Assembly: GCF_000745425.1 (NCBI RefSeq)
Contig: NZ_JQJH01000028.1
Location: forward strand, 1 to 35,305
Source: Beijerinckia mobilis
GTDB taxonomy: Bacteria > Pseudomonadota > Alphaproteobacteria > Rhizobiales > Beijerinckiaceae
Reading direction: 5' to 3'
Length of the DNA stretch: 35,305 bases
Shown one piece after another: positions 1 through 8,279 of this stretch. The notes under the pieces were generated by a model. It did no database searches and was not told the origin of the DNA. It saw only the letters and a program-made list of their open reading frames with translations. Numbering within the stretch: the first letter of the stretch is position 1; each line of letters opens with the position of its first letter. Position numbers and translations under genes: made by a program.

Positions 1-222
1 CAATCCAGCCAGCGTCCAGCGCCGAAACTGGCGATAAACTGATGACCATTTGCCGAAATGCTCGTGCAAATCGCGCCATTGCACGCCCGTGCGGGAAATC
101 CAGAAAATACCATCAAGAACAAGGCGATGGTCCTTCGCGCGTCGCCCGCTATGCGGCCCGCGCCGCGTCACGAACGGCTCAAGACAGGCCCATTCTTCAT
201 CCGACATCAGCCCACGAATCAA
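1..222 (-). CDS. IS5-family transposase, N-terminal part (cut by window edge)
   Basis: Minus-strand reading frame of 74 codons open to the left edge. The product starts with a short leader and then MSDEEWACLEPFV, followed by GRRAKDHRLVLDGIFWISRTG and WRDLHEHFG. This is the typical opening of the DUF4096/IS5 (IS427-like group) transposases, which cut and paste DNA with a DDE domain. That domain lies outside the window. I chose the TTG at 222 because an AAGGAGG ribosome site (about 228-234) sits 5 bases upstream; the ATG at 207 is the alternative. Whether the element is intact cannot be seen here. The family call is firm for the N-terminus; the group assignment is inference. Confidence 0.8.
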   Translation of the reverse strand, partial: MIRGLMSDEEWACLEPFVTRRGPHSGRRAKDHRLVLDGIFWISRTGVQWRDLHEHFGKWSSVYRQFRRWTLAGL

Positions 223-294
223 AGTCGCCTCCTTCTGAAAGCGACTTTGAATCAGAACCTTCGCAACTTGGGAATCCTATTCGTCAACAGGACC
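1..294 (-). mobile_element. IS5-like insertion sequence, one end
   Basis: The transposase start at 222 is followed outward by about 70 bases ending near GGTCCTGTTGACGAATAGG (reading the minus strand from 294). The triplet TAA at 295-297 directly outside fits the TNA target duplication of the IS427 group. The other end and its inverted repeat lie outside the window, so the boundary is an inference from the position of the gene and the TAA triplet. Confidence 0.5.
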
Positions 295-298
295 TAAG

Positions 299-314
299 GG
301 CCGATAATTCGGCC
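299..314. repeat. perfect small palindrome beside the IS end
   Basis: GGCCGA at 299-304 and TCGGCC at 309-314 form a perfect 6-bp inverted repeat around TAAT, starting 5 bases outside the inferred IS end. It may be part of the target site, a weak terminator, or chance. Confidence 0.3.
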
Positions 315-523
315 AAAGATCGTAATCAGTCTAACCTGCCGAAGAAACAAAAGAAGTGATTCGTTGCCGCAAGCGTAAATTGGGCTTGACTTCAGTTTTC
401 CACAAAACTCTTTCTCTCAGCCTATTTCGGTGCTGGACAAAACGTCGTGGAGACCTTCAGATAGAACCGATTCGACGCAGATGCGGCACATCGCTTCGAA
501 TCGATATCGAGGGGGCCTGTGAC

Positions 524-2896
524 ATGGCGCGTGCAGACGCAGCCGGTGTTCCCGCACGTGTGGGAACATTGCTAGGACTTGCCTGTACGAAGACGCAAGT
601 CGCAATTTCGCGTCTTGTCGCCCATGAGGTCTGGATCCGCCGTGCGGTTCCGGTCATGGTGGCTTTGTTTGTCGCGACCATGGTCGCGCTGGCGGTCGTT
701 CTGGGCCGGGAATCCTACGAGCGTTGCGTAGCCGAGGCGATGGATCATCTTGATCTCGTTTCGTCGTTGGTAGCGCGTGATCTTTCGTCGGCGCTAGCCA
801 AGAAGAACACGACCGTTTCCAGCGAAAGCCTTTCTCAGATTCTGTCCCCAGTTCTGTTGTCACGCGGCGAGGAGATCCTCGTTGCCGATCCCGCGGGTAA
901 GATCGTGGGCGTCTATCCAACGCGGGTGGCACAGGGCACGCTGTCCGATTTTCTCGGGCCTGCGCAGCCATTGACGACTTTTGCTGACAAAGCCGGTGTA
1001 CTACGGATTACTCTTGGGGATACACGCGAGGCGCTGGCCACGGTGCGGATGCTCGCTGCGCCTCACGGAGCCCAGGTCGCCGTTCTGCAGCCCATGACGG
1101 AAGTGCTGGCGGATTGGCAGGCCAACAGCTGGCGGGCGGGCCTCTTTCTGTTCTCCACATCTTTCGTTCTGGTTGCGCTGGCCTGCGCTTATTTTTGGCA
1201 GGCACGGCGGGCGAAGGATGCCGACGACGTTTGCGAGTTGATGCGTGAGCGAATCGATACGGCGCTGAACCGTGGCCGTTGCGGCTTGTGGGACTGGGAC
1301 CTCGCGCGTGGCCGCGTCTTTTGGTCGCAGTCGATGTATGAAATTCTCGGGATGGTCCCGAACGAGCATTTCGTCTCTTTTGGCGATATTAACGCTCTGG
1401 TGCATCCCCAGGACGGCGATCTCACGACAATCGCCGAAATGCTCGCGGCCTCACAGACCGAATCCATTGACCATGCGTTCCGCATGCGCAATGTCGCGGG
1501 CGATTGGGTCTGGTTGCGTGCCCGTGCGGAACTGGTTCGTGATCATCTTTCCAATACACCCCATCTCATCGGCATTTGCGTCGATATTACCGAGCATAAG
1601 GTTTTGGCCGAACGGACTGCGACGGCTGATATGCGGCTGCGGGATGCGATCGAAGCGGTTTCCGAGGCTTTCGTGCTTTGGGACGCCGACAACCGTCTCG
1701 TGATGTGCAACGAGAAATTCCAGCGTTTCCACAATCTTTCCAATGATGTCCTGACACCCGGCGCACCCTATATGCAGGTTATGGCGCGGGGCACGCCGCC
1801 GTTGATCCAGTCGCAAATCGCGGTCGGAGAACGGCTGCAGGCGGGCGCGCGCACCTATGAAGCGCGGCTTGCGGACGGGCGATGGCTGCAGATCAACGAG
1901 CGTCGCACCAAGGATGGCGGTTATGTGTCGGTCGGTACCGACATCACCACGCTCAAACGGCATGAAGAGCAATTGATGGAATCGGAGCGTCGCCTGATGG
2001 CGACGATTGCCGATTTGCGTAAATCCCGTCAGACGCTGGAATTGCAGGCGCAGCAGCTCGCCGATCTCGCCGAGAAATATCTTGAACAAAAAGCCGAGGC
2101 CGAGACTGCAAACCGTGCCAAATCCGAATTCCTGACCAATATGAGCCACGAATTGCGGACGCCGCTGAATGCGATCATCGGTTTCTCGGAATTGATGGGG
2201 CAGGAACCCTACGGTCCACTCGGATCGCCGCGTTACGTCGATTATTGCAACGATATTCGTCAGAGCGGCCAATATCTTTTGGGCGTCATCTCGGATGTGC
2301 TCGATATGTCGCGCCTGGAGGCGGGCCGGGTGCGGCTGGAGAAGACCGACTTCGAGATCGACGCGGCGGTTTCGGCGGCGCTTGCGGGCGTGAAGGCGAC
2401 GGCCGAGGAGAAGCAGATCAGTCTCCTGGCGGAAGCTTCGCCACAGACAATGATCCACGCCGACCGCACCGCCATCGAGAAAATTCTGCTTATTCTTCTG
2501 CGCAATGCGATCAAATTCACCCCGGAACATGGACGTGTCACTGTTCGGACGCGGATGAACCAGGGGACATTGAACATCTATGTCGAAGATACCGGAATGG
2601 GCATACCACCGGCGCCACTCGCGCGCCTCGGGCGTCCCTTCGAACAATTGCATGGCTCGATGTCGAATGGAATGAAAGGGTCCGGTCTCGGCCTTGCCAT
2701 TGCCCGTTCGCTCGTCGATCTCCACGGCGGGTCGATGCGTATCCGCTCGACGGTTGGGTCGGGAACGATCGTGCTGGTTCGTTTGCCCGAACCCAATGAT
2801 ATTTCGCGGCAAAAAATCCTTCTCGCCTCGGCTGTCGCTTCCTCGAACATCACTCGTGTGAGCCCGCAAAAATTGCCGCAGAGAAACAGGGGTTGA
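524..2896 (+). CDS. PleC/PdhS-like membrane sensor histidine kinase
   Basis: Protein of 790 residues. Two membrane helices (about 41-61 and 204-226) flank a periplasmic sensor region. A PAS domain with the GLWDWD motif (about 246-360) and a second PAS domain (about 371-478) follow, then a coiled-coil linker (480-530). The HisKA domain has the H-box SHELRTPLNAIIGFSE with the phospho-accepting His at about 542. The ATPase domain has N661 (N-box), DTGMGIP (689-695) and GSGLGLAI (719-726). The H-box and the YGPLG...SGQYLL...LDMSRLEAG pattern after it resemble the PleC/DivJ/PdhS kinases that phosphorylate DivK or PleD in the alphaproteobacterial cell cycle. That link is by family resemblance; no response regulator is nearby. 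I chose the ATG at 524 because GAGGGGG lies 8 bases upstream. A longer frame from 356 has no ribosome site and an unconvincing N-terminus. Confidence 0.85.
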   Translation: MARADAAGVPARVGTLLGLACTKTQVAISRLVAHEVWIRRAVPVMVALFVATMVALAVVLGRESYERCVAEAMDHLDLVSSLVARDLSSALAKKNTTVSSESLSQILSPVLLSRGEEILVADPAGKIVGVYPTRVAQGTLSDFLGPAQPLTTFADKAGVLRITLGDTREALATVRMLAAPHGAQVAVLQPMTEVLADWQANSWRAGLFLFSTSFVLVALACAYFWQARRAKDADDVCELMRERIDTALNRGRCGLWDWDLARGRVFWSQSMYEILGMVPNEHFVSFGDINALVHPQDGDLTTIAEMLAASQTESIDHAFRMRNVAGDWVWLRARAELVRDHLSNTPHLIGICVDITEHKVLAERTATADMRLRDAIEAVSEAFVLWDADNRLVMCNEKFQRFHNLSNDVLTPGAPYMQVMARGTPPLIQSQIAVGERLQAGARTYEARLADGRWLQINERRTKDGGYVSVGTDITTLKRHEEQLMESERRLMATIADLRKSRQTLELQAQQLADLAEKYLEQKAEAETANRAKSEFLTNMSHELRTPLNAIIGFSELMGQEPYGPLGSPRYVDYCNDIRQSGQYLLGVISDVLDMSRLEAGRVRLEKTDFEIDAAVSAALAGVKATAEEKQISLLAEASPQTMIHADRTAIEKILLILLRNAIKFTPEHGRVTVRTRMNQGTLNIYVEDTGMGIPPAPLARLGRPFEQLHGSMSNGMKGSGLGLAIARSLVDLHGGSMRIRSTVGSGTIVLVRLPEPNDISRQKILLASAVASSNITRVSPQKLPQRNRG

Positions 2897-3376
2897 CCAC
2901 GCTCAAGACCGATCGCCCATTGAATCGAAGGTAATCGGGAGGTCACCAACTGCTGCGTAAGGCATGAAAAGCGGACGCTGGCTTGCCGGTATTGTCGCCA
3001 TCATGCGCCAGAGGGTGAAAGGATCTGCAAGGACAATCCGTGCCACAATCTATCAGAGATGGCTTGTCGGGGTTTCCCTCGAATGGATCTTGTGTATGTG
3101 GGGTGAAAGAAGCCGCAACATACAGGAAACCCATCTTTCGTAATGCACTCTCCACCGCAGGCTAATGCTATTCGTGTCTTGACATTGATCGTCTGTAACA
3201 ACGGCCCTGATAAGAGGTAAAAATAAAGCCTGTTGACGACAGCTTGAAAGACCAGAGTCACAGGTGACAGAACCGGTAGTCTCTGGTGGCTGCGCAACAT
3301 GCTTGCGATCAATCGAGATCGCTCCAATGCTTCCTCAACCGGGAAGCATTGGCGGTTTGTGTCATTCTCCTGAACT
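2897..3376. other. 480-base gene-free stretch
   Basis: No convincing gene on either strand; the open frames lack ribosome sites and recognisable protein character. It holds nested inverted repeats at 3251-3287 (ACCAGAG/CTCTGGT enclosing GTCAC-AG-GTGAC) and the hairpin at 3324-3352 described separately. Confidence 0.6.
3324..3352 (-). terminator. hairpin terminator candidate after bdhA
   Basis: CCAATGCTTCC (3324-3334) and GGAAGCATTGG (3342-3352) form a perfect 11-bp stem with a 7-base loop, 25 bases past the stop of the dehydrogenase gene. No clear U run follows on the minus strand, so factor-independent termination is plausible but unproven. Confidence 0.55.
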
Positions 3377-4159
3377 TTACGCCGCTGTCCATCCACCATC
3401 GACGGGGATGATCGCTCCGGTGATGGAAGCCGCAGCATCGCTTGCGAGAAAGACTGCCAGTGCGGCGACCTGTTCAACCGTCACGAATTCCTTCGTTGGC
3501 TGCGCGGCGAGCAGGACATCGCGCTTGACTGCCTCTTCGCTGATTCCGCGTGCCTTGGCCTGATCCGGCACCTGTTTCTCGACGAGAGGTGTCCAGACAT
3601 ATCCGGGGCAGATGGCATTGGCCGTCACGCCGAAAGTCGCTGCTTCGAGCGCCACAGTCTTGGTCAGGCCGGCGATGCCATGTTTGGCGCTGACATAGGC
3701 GGATTTGAACGGGGAGGCGACGAGGGCATGAGCGGAGGCCGTATTGATGATGCGGCCCCATTTACGGCTCTTCATGCCGGGCAGTGCCGCGCGAATTGTA
3801 TGAAAAGCCGAGGTCAGATTAATGGCGATGATCTGATCCCATTTTTCGATCGGAAATTCCTCGATCGGCGACACGAACTGGATGCCGGCATTGTTGATGA
3901 GGACATCGACGGAGCCGAAGGTCTTTTCCGCAAGCGCGACCATGTCTGCGATTTCAGCCGGTTTGGTCATGTCGGCAGGGGAATAAAGCGCCTTGACGCC
4001 GAATTCGGTCTCGATTCCCTGACGTGTCTTCTCGATCTCGGCGGGATCTCCGAAACCGTTGATGACGACATTCGCGCCCTCCTTGGCGAAGGCATGGGCA
4101 TAGGCAAGGCCGATTCCGCTCGTGGAACCGGTAATGACGGCGGTTTTGTCCTTCAACAT
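3377..4159 (-). CDS. bdhA: D-beta-hydroxybutyrate dehydrogenase
   Basis: Short-chain dehydrogenase of 260 residues that interconverts 3-hydroxybutyrate and acetoacetate with NAD, in the cytoplasm. This is a step in using polyhydroxybutyrate and ketone bodies. The cofactor motif TGSTSGIG is at 10-17, NNAG at 89-92, and the catalytic Ser142, Tyr155 and Lys159 (YVSAK) are all present. Length and the C-terminal end ITGAIIPVDGGWTAA match the bdhA family rather than a generic SDR. The ATG at 4159 has GGAAAG about 8 bases upstream. It appears to be a single-gene unit; nothing directly upstream is on the same strand. Confidence 0.9.
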   Translation of the reverse strand: MLKDKTAVITGSTSGIGLAYAHAFAKEGANVVINGFGDPAEIEKTRQGIETEFGVKALYSPADMTKPAEIADMVALAEKTFGSVDVLINNAGIQFVSPIEEFPIEKWDQIIAINLTSAFHTIRAALPGMKSRKWGRIINTASAHALVASPFKSAYVSAKHGIAGLTKTVALEAATFGVTANAICPGYVWTPLVEKQVPDQAKARGISEEAVKRDVLLAAQPTKEFVTVEQVAALAVFLASDAAASITGAIIPVDGGWTAA

Positions 4160-4911
4160 GGTGGGAACTTTCCGATTTCAATTAAGCGGTGGCGTGAATC
4201 ATGGCCGTAGCCAGGAAGGTTACTATTCTCTCAGATAATCATGAATGATCTTGTCACGCCCAAACGTCTGTTCCGCTAGAACGTGGCCGAGAGTGAGTAT
4301 CGGCCAAACGGCCGTGGAAGGGGGGAATATGGAGCACGGCGAGAAGAACCGCTACGCTCCATGCACTTTGAATGGTAGCTTCGTTAATCGCAGGGTGTGG
4401 TGACAATTGATCGTGAGCGATTTCAAAGAGACGGAATTACGAAGCGGTTCAATGTCATCGGAAAATGCGCAAGGCCCTGGGCGGTCCTGAAACTGCGAGT
4501 CTCTTCGTATTCGTCGAGGTGTTTATCAACCGATTGCCGGATCGTCCCTATACCTTTCGGTTGGTGATTGCTTCCTGACGAGGATGCTGATCAGCGTTTT
4601 GTTGAAAACCTCTCCCATCGCTTCCTCTAGAATATTGCGGGATCACCCGGCTCTTGAGCGGTGTTTTTAAACCTCTCATACTTCCTTCAAAAAGCGATGT
4701 CCGCCTTCTGGTTTATGGGATTCGCTTGGTGCCCCAAAGGGATTGACAGCGTACGCCCTTTCAGGGGAGGAGCATGCGACGGCATCCCGAACATGCTCTG
4801 CCTGGCCGTTTCCCCCTTTATTCCTGATCCGACACGGGTCAATGCTCCGCAAAAGGATGGACGCTCCATCCCGAGATACGTCGGGATTATCCTTGTGCGT
4901 CGCAGGAGAGT
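4160..4911. other. 750-base gene-free stretch between divergent bdhA and cobT
   Basis: I see no gene with coding character. It holds one copy of a dispersed repeat (4433-4470, listed separately) and must contain the promoters of bdhA and cobT. I looked for a cobalamin riboswitch ahead of cobT and did not find the conserved B12-box pattern. The high amount of unexplained sequence suggests decayed DNA. Confidence 0.55.
4433..4470. repeat. dispersed intergenic repeat, module 2, copy 1
   Basis: Starts GGAATTACGAAGCGGTTCAA and contains ATCGGAAAAT. It matches 11120-11157 at about 27 of 37 positions by hand alignment. Both copies lie between genes. Confidence 0.5.
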
Positions 4912-5985
4912 ATGTTTTTCAGCGCGCGTCCCGACCTGCGTCGCTGTTTCCTTCCCAAGACGAGTTCTGCATTGTCCGCTTCTCCTTTCGATGATATCCG
5001 CGCTTTGCTTCCCATGATGCCGGCCGCTTCCGAGACGGCAGCGGAGGCCGTGCGCCAGCGCGAAGCCAGCTTGACCAAGCCGCTCGGTTCCCTGGGCCGG
5101 CTTGAAGAGATCGTCGCCTTTCTTGCGGCGTGGCAAGACAATCCCCGACCGCATATGGACCGGCCGCTCGTGGCGATTTTTGCCGCCAATCATGGCGTGG
5201 CGGCGCGCGGCGTCTCCGCTTATCCTTCTTCGGTCACGCGTACGATGATGGAAAATTTCGGCAAGGGTGGTGCGGCGGTCAATCAAATCTGCGGCACTTT
5301 CGGAACCGGTCTCAAGGTCTTCGAACTGGCGCTCGATCTGCCAACGGGCGATATTACGGAACGCCCGGCGATGGATGAGGCCGCTGCCGCGGCGACCTTC
5401 GCTTTCGGCATGGAAGCGATTGCCGGTGATATCGATCTGCTTTGTCTCGGCGAGATGGGTATTGGCAACACGACGGTGGCGGCGGCCATCTACCATGGGC
5501 TATACGGAGGCAACGCCCGGGATTGGGTAGGGCAGGGCACCGGCGTTGATGCTGCAGGTCTTGAGCGGAAGATCGAAGCAGTAGAAAAATCCGTCGCGTT
5601 GCACAGAGAGCTTCTCGCCGATCCCCTGCATCTGATGCGTTGTCTCGGTGGCCGTGAGATCGCCGCCATGGCAGGCGCCATTCTCGCCGCGCGCATCGAG
5701 CGTATTCCCGTTCTGCTCGATGGCTATGTGACCTGCGCTGCCGCCGCCATTCTTCATGCGCTGCATCCGGCTGCCATAGACCATTGCCTCGCCGGCCATG
5801 TTTCCGGTGAGGAGCCCCATGCGCGCGTGCTGGAACGGCTTGGCAAGAAGCCATTGCTCGATCTGGGCCTGCGATTGGGAGAAGGGTCGGGTGCGGCGCT
5901 CGCCGTCGGTATCGTGAAGGCGGCGCTTGCCTGTCACGATGGAATGGCGACTTTCGAGGAAGCGGGAGTAGCAGAGCGCCTGTGA
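4912..5985 (+). CDS. cobT: nicotinate-nucleotide:dimethylbenzimidazole phosphoribosyltransferase
   Basis: Cytoplasmic enzyme of 357 residues that joins ribose phosphate from nicotinate mononucleotide to 5,6-dimethylbenzimidazole, giving the lower ligand of cobalamin. Family signatures: KPLGSLGRLEEI near 55-67, NHGVAARGVSAYP near 92-104, GEMGIGNTT near 180-190 and LGEGSGAALA near 322-331 with the catalytic glutamate at about 324. Length is normal for the family (about 340-355). The ATG at 4912 follows CAGGAGAGT, a good ribosome site. No other cob gene is adjacent, so it stands alone here. Its product is relevant to the B12-dependent NrdJ at 26626-30336. Confidence 0.93.
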   Translation: MFFSARPDLRRCFLPKTSSALSASPFDDIRALLPMMPAASETAAEAVRQREASLTKPLGSLGRLEEIVAFLAAWQDNPRPHMDRPLVAIFAANHGVAARGVSAYPSSVTRTMMENFGKGGAAVNQICGTFGTGLKVFELALDLPTGDITERPAMDEAAAAATFAFGMEAIAGDIDLLCLGEMGIGNTTVAAAIYHGLYGGNARDWVGQGTGVDAAGLERKIEAVEKSVALHRELLADPLHLMRCLGGREIAAMAGAILAARIERIPVLLDGYVTCAAAAILHALHPAAIDHCLAGHVSGEEPHARVLERLGKKPLLDLGLRLGEGSGAALAVGIVKAALACHDGMATFEEAGVAERL

Positions 5986-6075
5986 CCCGTCCGAATGCCG
6001 CTTTGAGGGTATGAGGACAGGTATCGTGATGCAGCCCTGCGCCGCCTTCCCGGAAGGATCACGGCCGTATGGTGG

Positions 6076-6900
6076 TCATTTTACCGGTGGTTGCTGCTGC
6101 CTCAGCGCCTTGGCGAGCAGGCGTAAATCGGCCCAGGCAAGTTTCTTCTGGGCCGGTTGGCGCAGGAGATAGGCCGGATGCAGCATGGGGAGCACCTGAA
6201 TGGTCTTTCCGCCGCAGGTCCATTCGCGCCACCGCCCGCGCAGCCGGGTGATCGCTTCCTTGGTTCCGAGCAGGGTTTGCGCGGAGGGCGCGCCAAGGCA
6301 GATGAGAAAACGCGGCGAGACCAGTTCGATCTGACGGCGAATGAACGGCAGGCAGGCAGCGATTTCCACTGTTGTCGGCGTTCTGTTGCCGGGTGGGCGC
6401 CACGGCACGATATTGGCGATATAGACCTGGTTGCGATCGAGATCGATGGCAGCCAACATGCGATCAAGCAATTGTCCTGCGCGGCCGACGAAGGGACGCC
6501 CCTGACGATCCTCATCGGCGCCGGGTGCCTCGCCGATGATCATGATTTGGCTTTGTGGATTGCCGTCGGCAAAAACGAGCTGCGTCGCGGTGTTTTTCAA
6601 ACCACAGCCCTGAAAGGCATCGAGTTTCGCCCGTAACTCCTCGAGCGTCATGGCTGAGGCGGTTGTTTCCTCGGCACTTTGCGAGAAGGCCGCTTGCGGC
6701 TTGCTTTCGGGGCTGGGGCTTGGCAAGCGCGAAGAGGATCGTGGCGGGTCATCCGCAGGCACAGCCTTCGCCTGCGGCTGCTGTTTCGCGTTTTTGGCGG
6801 CTTCGGAATCGGCAAACCGGTCATGTGGTAGCGCGTCGAGGGCGATATCGACGCCCATCGCGGCATACCATTGGAGAAGAGCTGTCAGCGCGTCCGCCAT
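6076..6900 (-). CDS. uracil-DNA glycosylase superfamily protein, Fe-S ligands incomplete
   Basis: Protein of 274 residues. The N-terminal 85 residues are low-complexity and rich in Ala, Pro, Ser and Gln. The catalytic part has motif [20 protein letters not shown] near 123-142, [14 protein letters not shown] near 163-176, and LHPAYLL near 240-246, the uracil-DNA glycosylase family 4/5-like pattern (removal of uracil from DNA in base excision repair). Family 4 normally binds a 4Fe-4S cluster through four cysteines. Here only C99 and C183 are visible at those places: the CxxC start is GCGLK, and the Cys before RPPGNR is Trp167. The enzyme may therefore lack the cluster. I chose the ATG at 6900; a TTG at 6909 is in frame. 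It converges with cobT. Confidence 0.85.
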   Translation of the reverse strand: MADALTALLQWYAAMGVDIALDALPHDRFADSEAAKNAKQQPQAKAVPADDPPRSSSRLPSPSPESKPQAAFSQSAEETTASAMTLEELRAKLDAFQGCGLKNTATQLVFADGNPQSQIMIIGEAPGADEDRQGRPFVGRAGQLLDRMLAAIDLDRNQVYIANIVPWRPPGNRTPTTVEIAACLPFIRRQIELVSPRFLICLGAPSAQTLLGTKEAITRLRGRWREWTCGGKTIQVLPMLHPAYLLRQPAQKKLAWADLRLLAKALRQQQPPVK

Positions 6901-6975
6901 AAATTTCAATCCGTCGGCCCTGCGCCTTTGTCTGTGCCCTCGTCTGCACCCTTGTCGCGGCCCTGATGCATGGTT

Positions 6976-7605
6976 TCACACCCGCCCATAGCGAGCGAGA
7001 AACATCTGGACCGCCTCATCTACATAGGCATTTTTTCTTTCTTCGGTAATGATTGTCTTATTTGGCATCACCAGTTCTCGCATCTGGTGTCCCGAATTGA
7101 CTGCACCGAGAAATAATTCTGCACAGACCAAGGGATCCGGGCAGTTGAGTTTTCCGGCCTTGGTCATCATCGCCAGATAATCGGCAACTTTGAGATAAAG
7201 TCTCTTCGGTCCGAGCTCATAGAAAATCTGTCCGAGTTCGGGGGCACGGAGCGTTTCGCTGACGACCAGCCGATAGACGGAAAGGCCGCTTGGGCTCACA
7301 ATCAGGTTAAGCACCGCCAAACCGACCGCCTTCAAAGCGACGGCGGGTTCGTTAGCGCTCGAACAAGCTTCCTCGGCCCCGCTCATAAACCGCTCGCAGC
7401 GGCCATTCATCACTTCGGAAAACAATTCTGCCTTGCAGCCGAAATGCCGGTACAGGGTCTCCTTGGATGCGCCGGCACGCGTCGCAACGATCTGCATCGT
7501 CGCTTCGGTAAAACCGAGCTCCAGGAAAACCTGTTCCGCCACTATGGCGATTTCTTCTCTGCGTTTCTGGCCGCGCCGTACCCGGCGCTCTTCATGTGAA
7601 CTCAC
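6976..7605 (-). CDS. TetR-family transcriptional repressor
   Basis: Protein of 209 residues. The N-terminal helix-turn-helix lies at about 25-65, with the pattern MQIVATRAGASKETLYRHF (37-55) typical of TetR DNA-binding domains. The rest is an alpha-helical ligand-binding and dimer domain with a C-terminal TetR_C-like segment (...SETLRAPELGQIFYELG near 115-130). It starts with GTG at 7605; no ATG is available in frame. A 30-bp imperfect palindrome lies 22 bases upstream of the start, which points to autoregulation. It diverges from the efflux genes at 8280 onward, so control of these is likely by position, though 670 bases separate the two starts. Confidence 0.85.
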   Translation of the reverse strand: MSSHEERRVRRGQKRREEIAIVAEQVFLELGFTEATMQIVATRAGASKETLYRHFGCKAELFSEVMNGRCERFMSGAEEACSSANEPAVALKAVGLAVLNLIVSPSGLSVYRLVVSETLRAPELGQIFYELGPKRLYLKVADYLAMMTKAGKLNCPDPLVCAELFLGAVNSGHQMRELVMPNKTIITEERKNAYVDEAVQMFLARYGRV

Positions 7606-7626
7606 CTTGACCGCTCGATCCTTTGC

Positions 7627-7656
7627 GCTTATACGAACTTATCGGTTCGGATAAGC
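7627..7656. promoter_or_regulatory. TetR-type operator palindrome
   Basis: GCTTATACGAAC (7627-7638) and GTTCGGATAAGC (7645-7656) are inverted repeats matching at 11 of 12 positions around a 6-base centre TTATCG. It lies 22 bases upstream of the TetR gene start. Size and symmetry fit a TetR dimer site. Binding by this regulator is inferred from position. Confidence 0.65.
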
Positions 7657-8279
7657 TATCTTGTCTTCACTTGTCGAGAGAAGCAAGTTCGACGGTAAAT
7701 TGAACAAGCTTCGGGGCATCTGCTTTTCGACCATTTCAGGGTTTCTCATTGCTTTTCATAGGGCCCGGAGAGGAACAGGGCCAGGGAAACGGCTTGAAAC
7801 GGTCGCCAAGCGACGCATCGCAATGAACCTGACAAATTAATACCAAATCTCGATAAGCACGACTCTTTGGAATTGTTTCTTTCGGATGTGTTTTTGAGAC
7901 CCGACCTCGTTAAGGCAGAGTGCTGGTTCTTAAGCCGAACCGCACGGACTACAACTGATCGTGATCGACGAGACTTTGAATGAGGGCTCTCCCGGGCAAG
8001 CATATGCGCCATGTAGGCGTGGAAATGTCCGGGCCGCTCGCGTGTAGACGAGGTTCTTGACGCACAAAATCCTTGAGCGTCAATACCGGCGAAGGCTGGT
8101 ATTCATGTAACCCCGGCAAGAGGTTAGGGTTTTTTGGCCTGACCAATCCCGAGATCGGTCGCCTGCTTCGCCTAGCCTCCAACCAAGAATTTGGATCCAG
8201 TGGTGGAAGGCGTGAACGGGGCTGATTGTACCTTGCGCTGCTTGCCTTGTGCTGCTCATGACTGAAGGCGGGATTAGTG
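7657..8279. other. gene-free stretch between the TetR gene and the efflux genes
   Basis: About 620 bases without a supported gene. It must hold the efflux promoter. I found no second full copy of the operator; the nearest resemblance is GTTC...GAAC around 7687-7705, too weak to call. Confidence 0.5.

Noticed and set aside
356-523. N-terminal extension of the sensor kinase from 356
   Set aside because: No ribosome site, atypical residue make-up, and a good site precedes the ATG at 524.
1451-2869. 472-residue frame opposite the sensor kinase
   Set aside because: Shadow of a GC-rich coding strand; Arg/His-rich with no domain, and the kinase on the other strand is certain.
4160-4911. cobalamin riboswitch before cobT
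   Set aside because: The conserved B12 box and surrounding helices are not visible.
7687-7705. second TetR operator nearer the pump
   Set aside because: Only 4-base half-sites match, at the wrong spacing.
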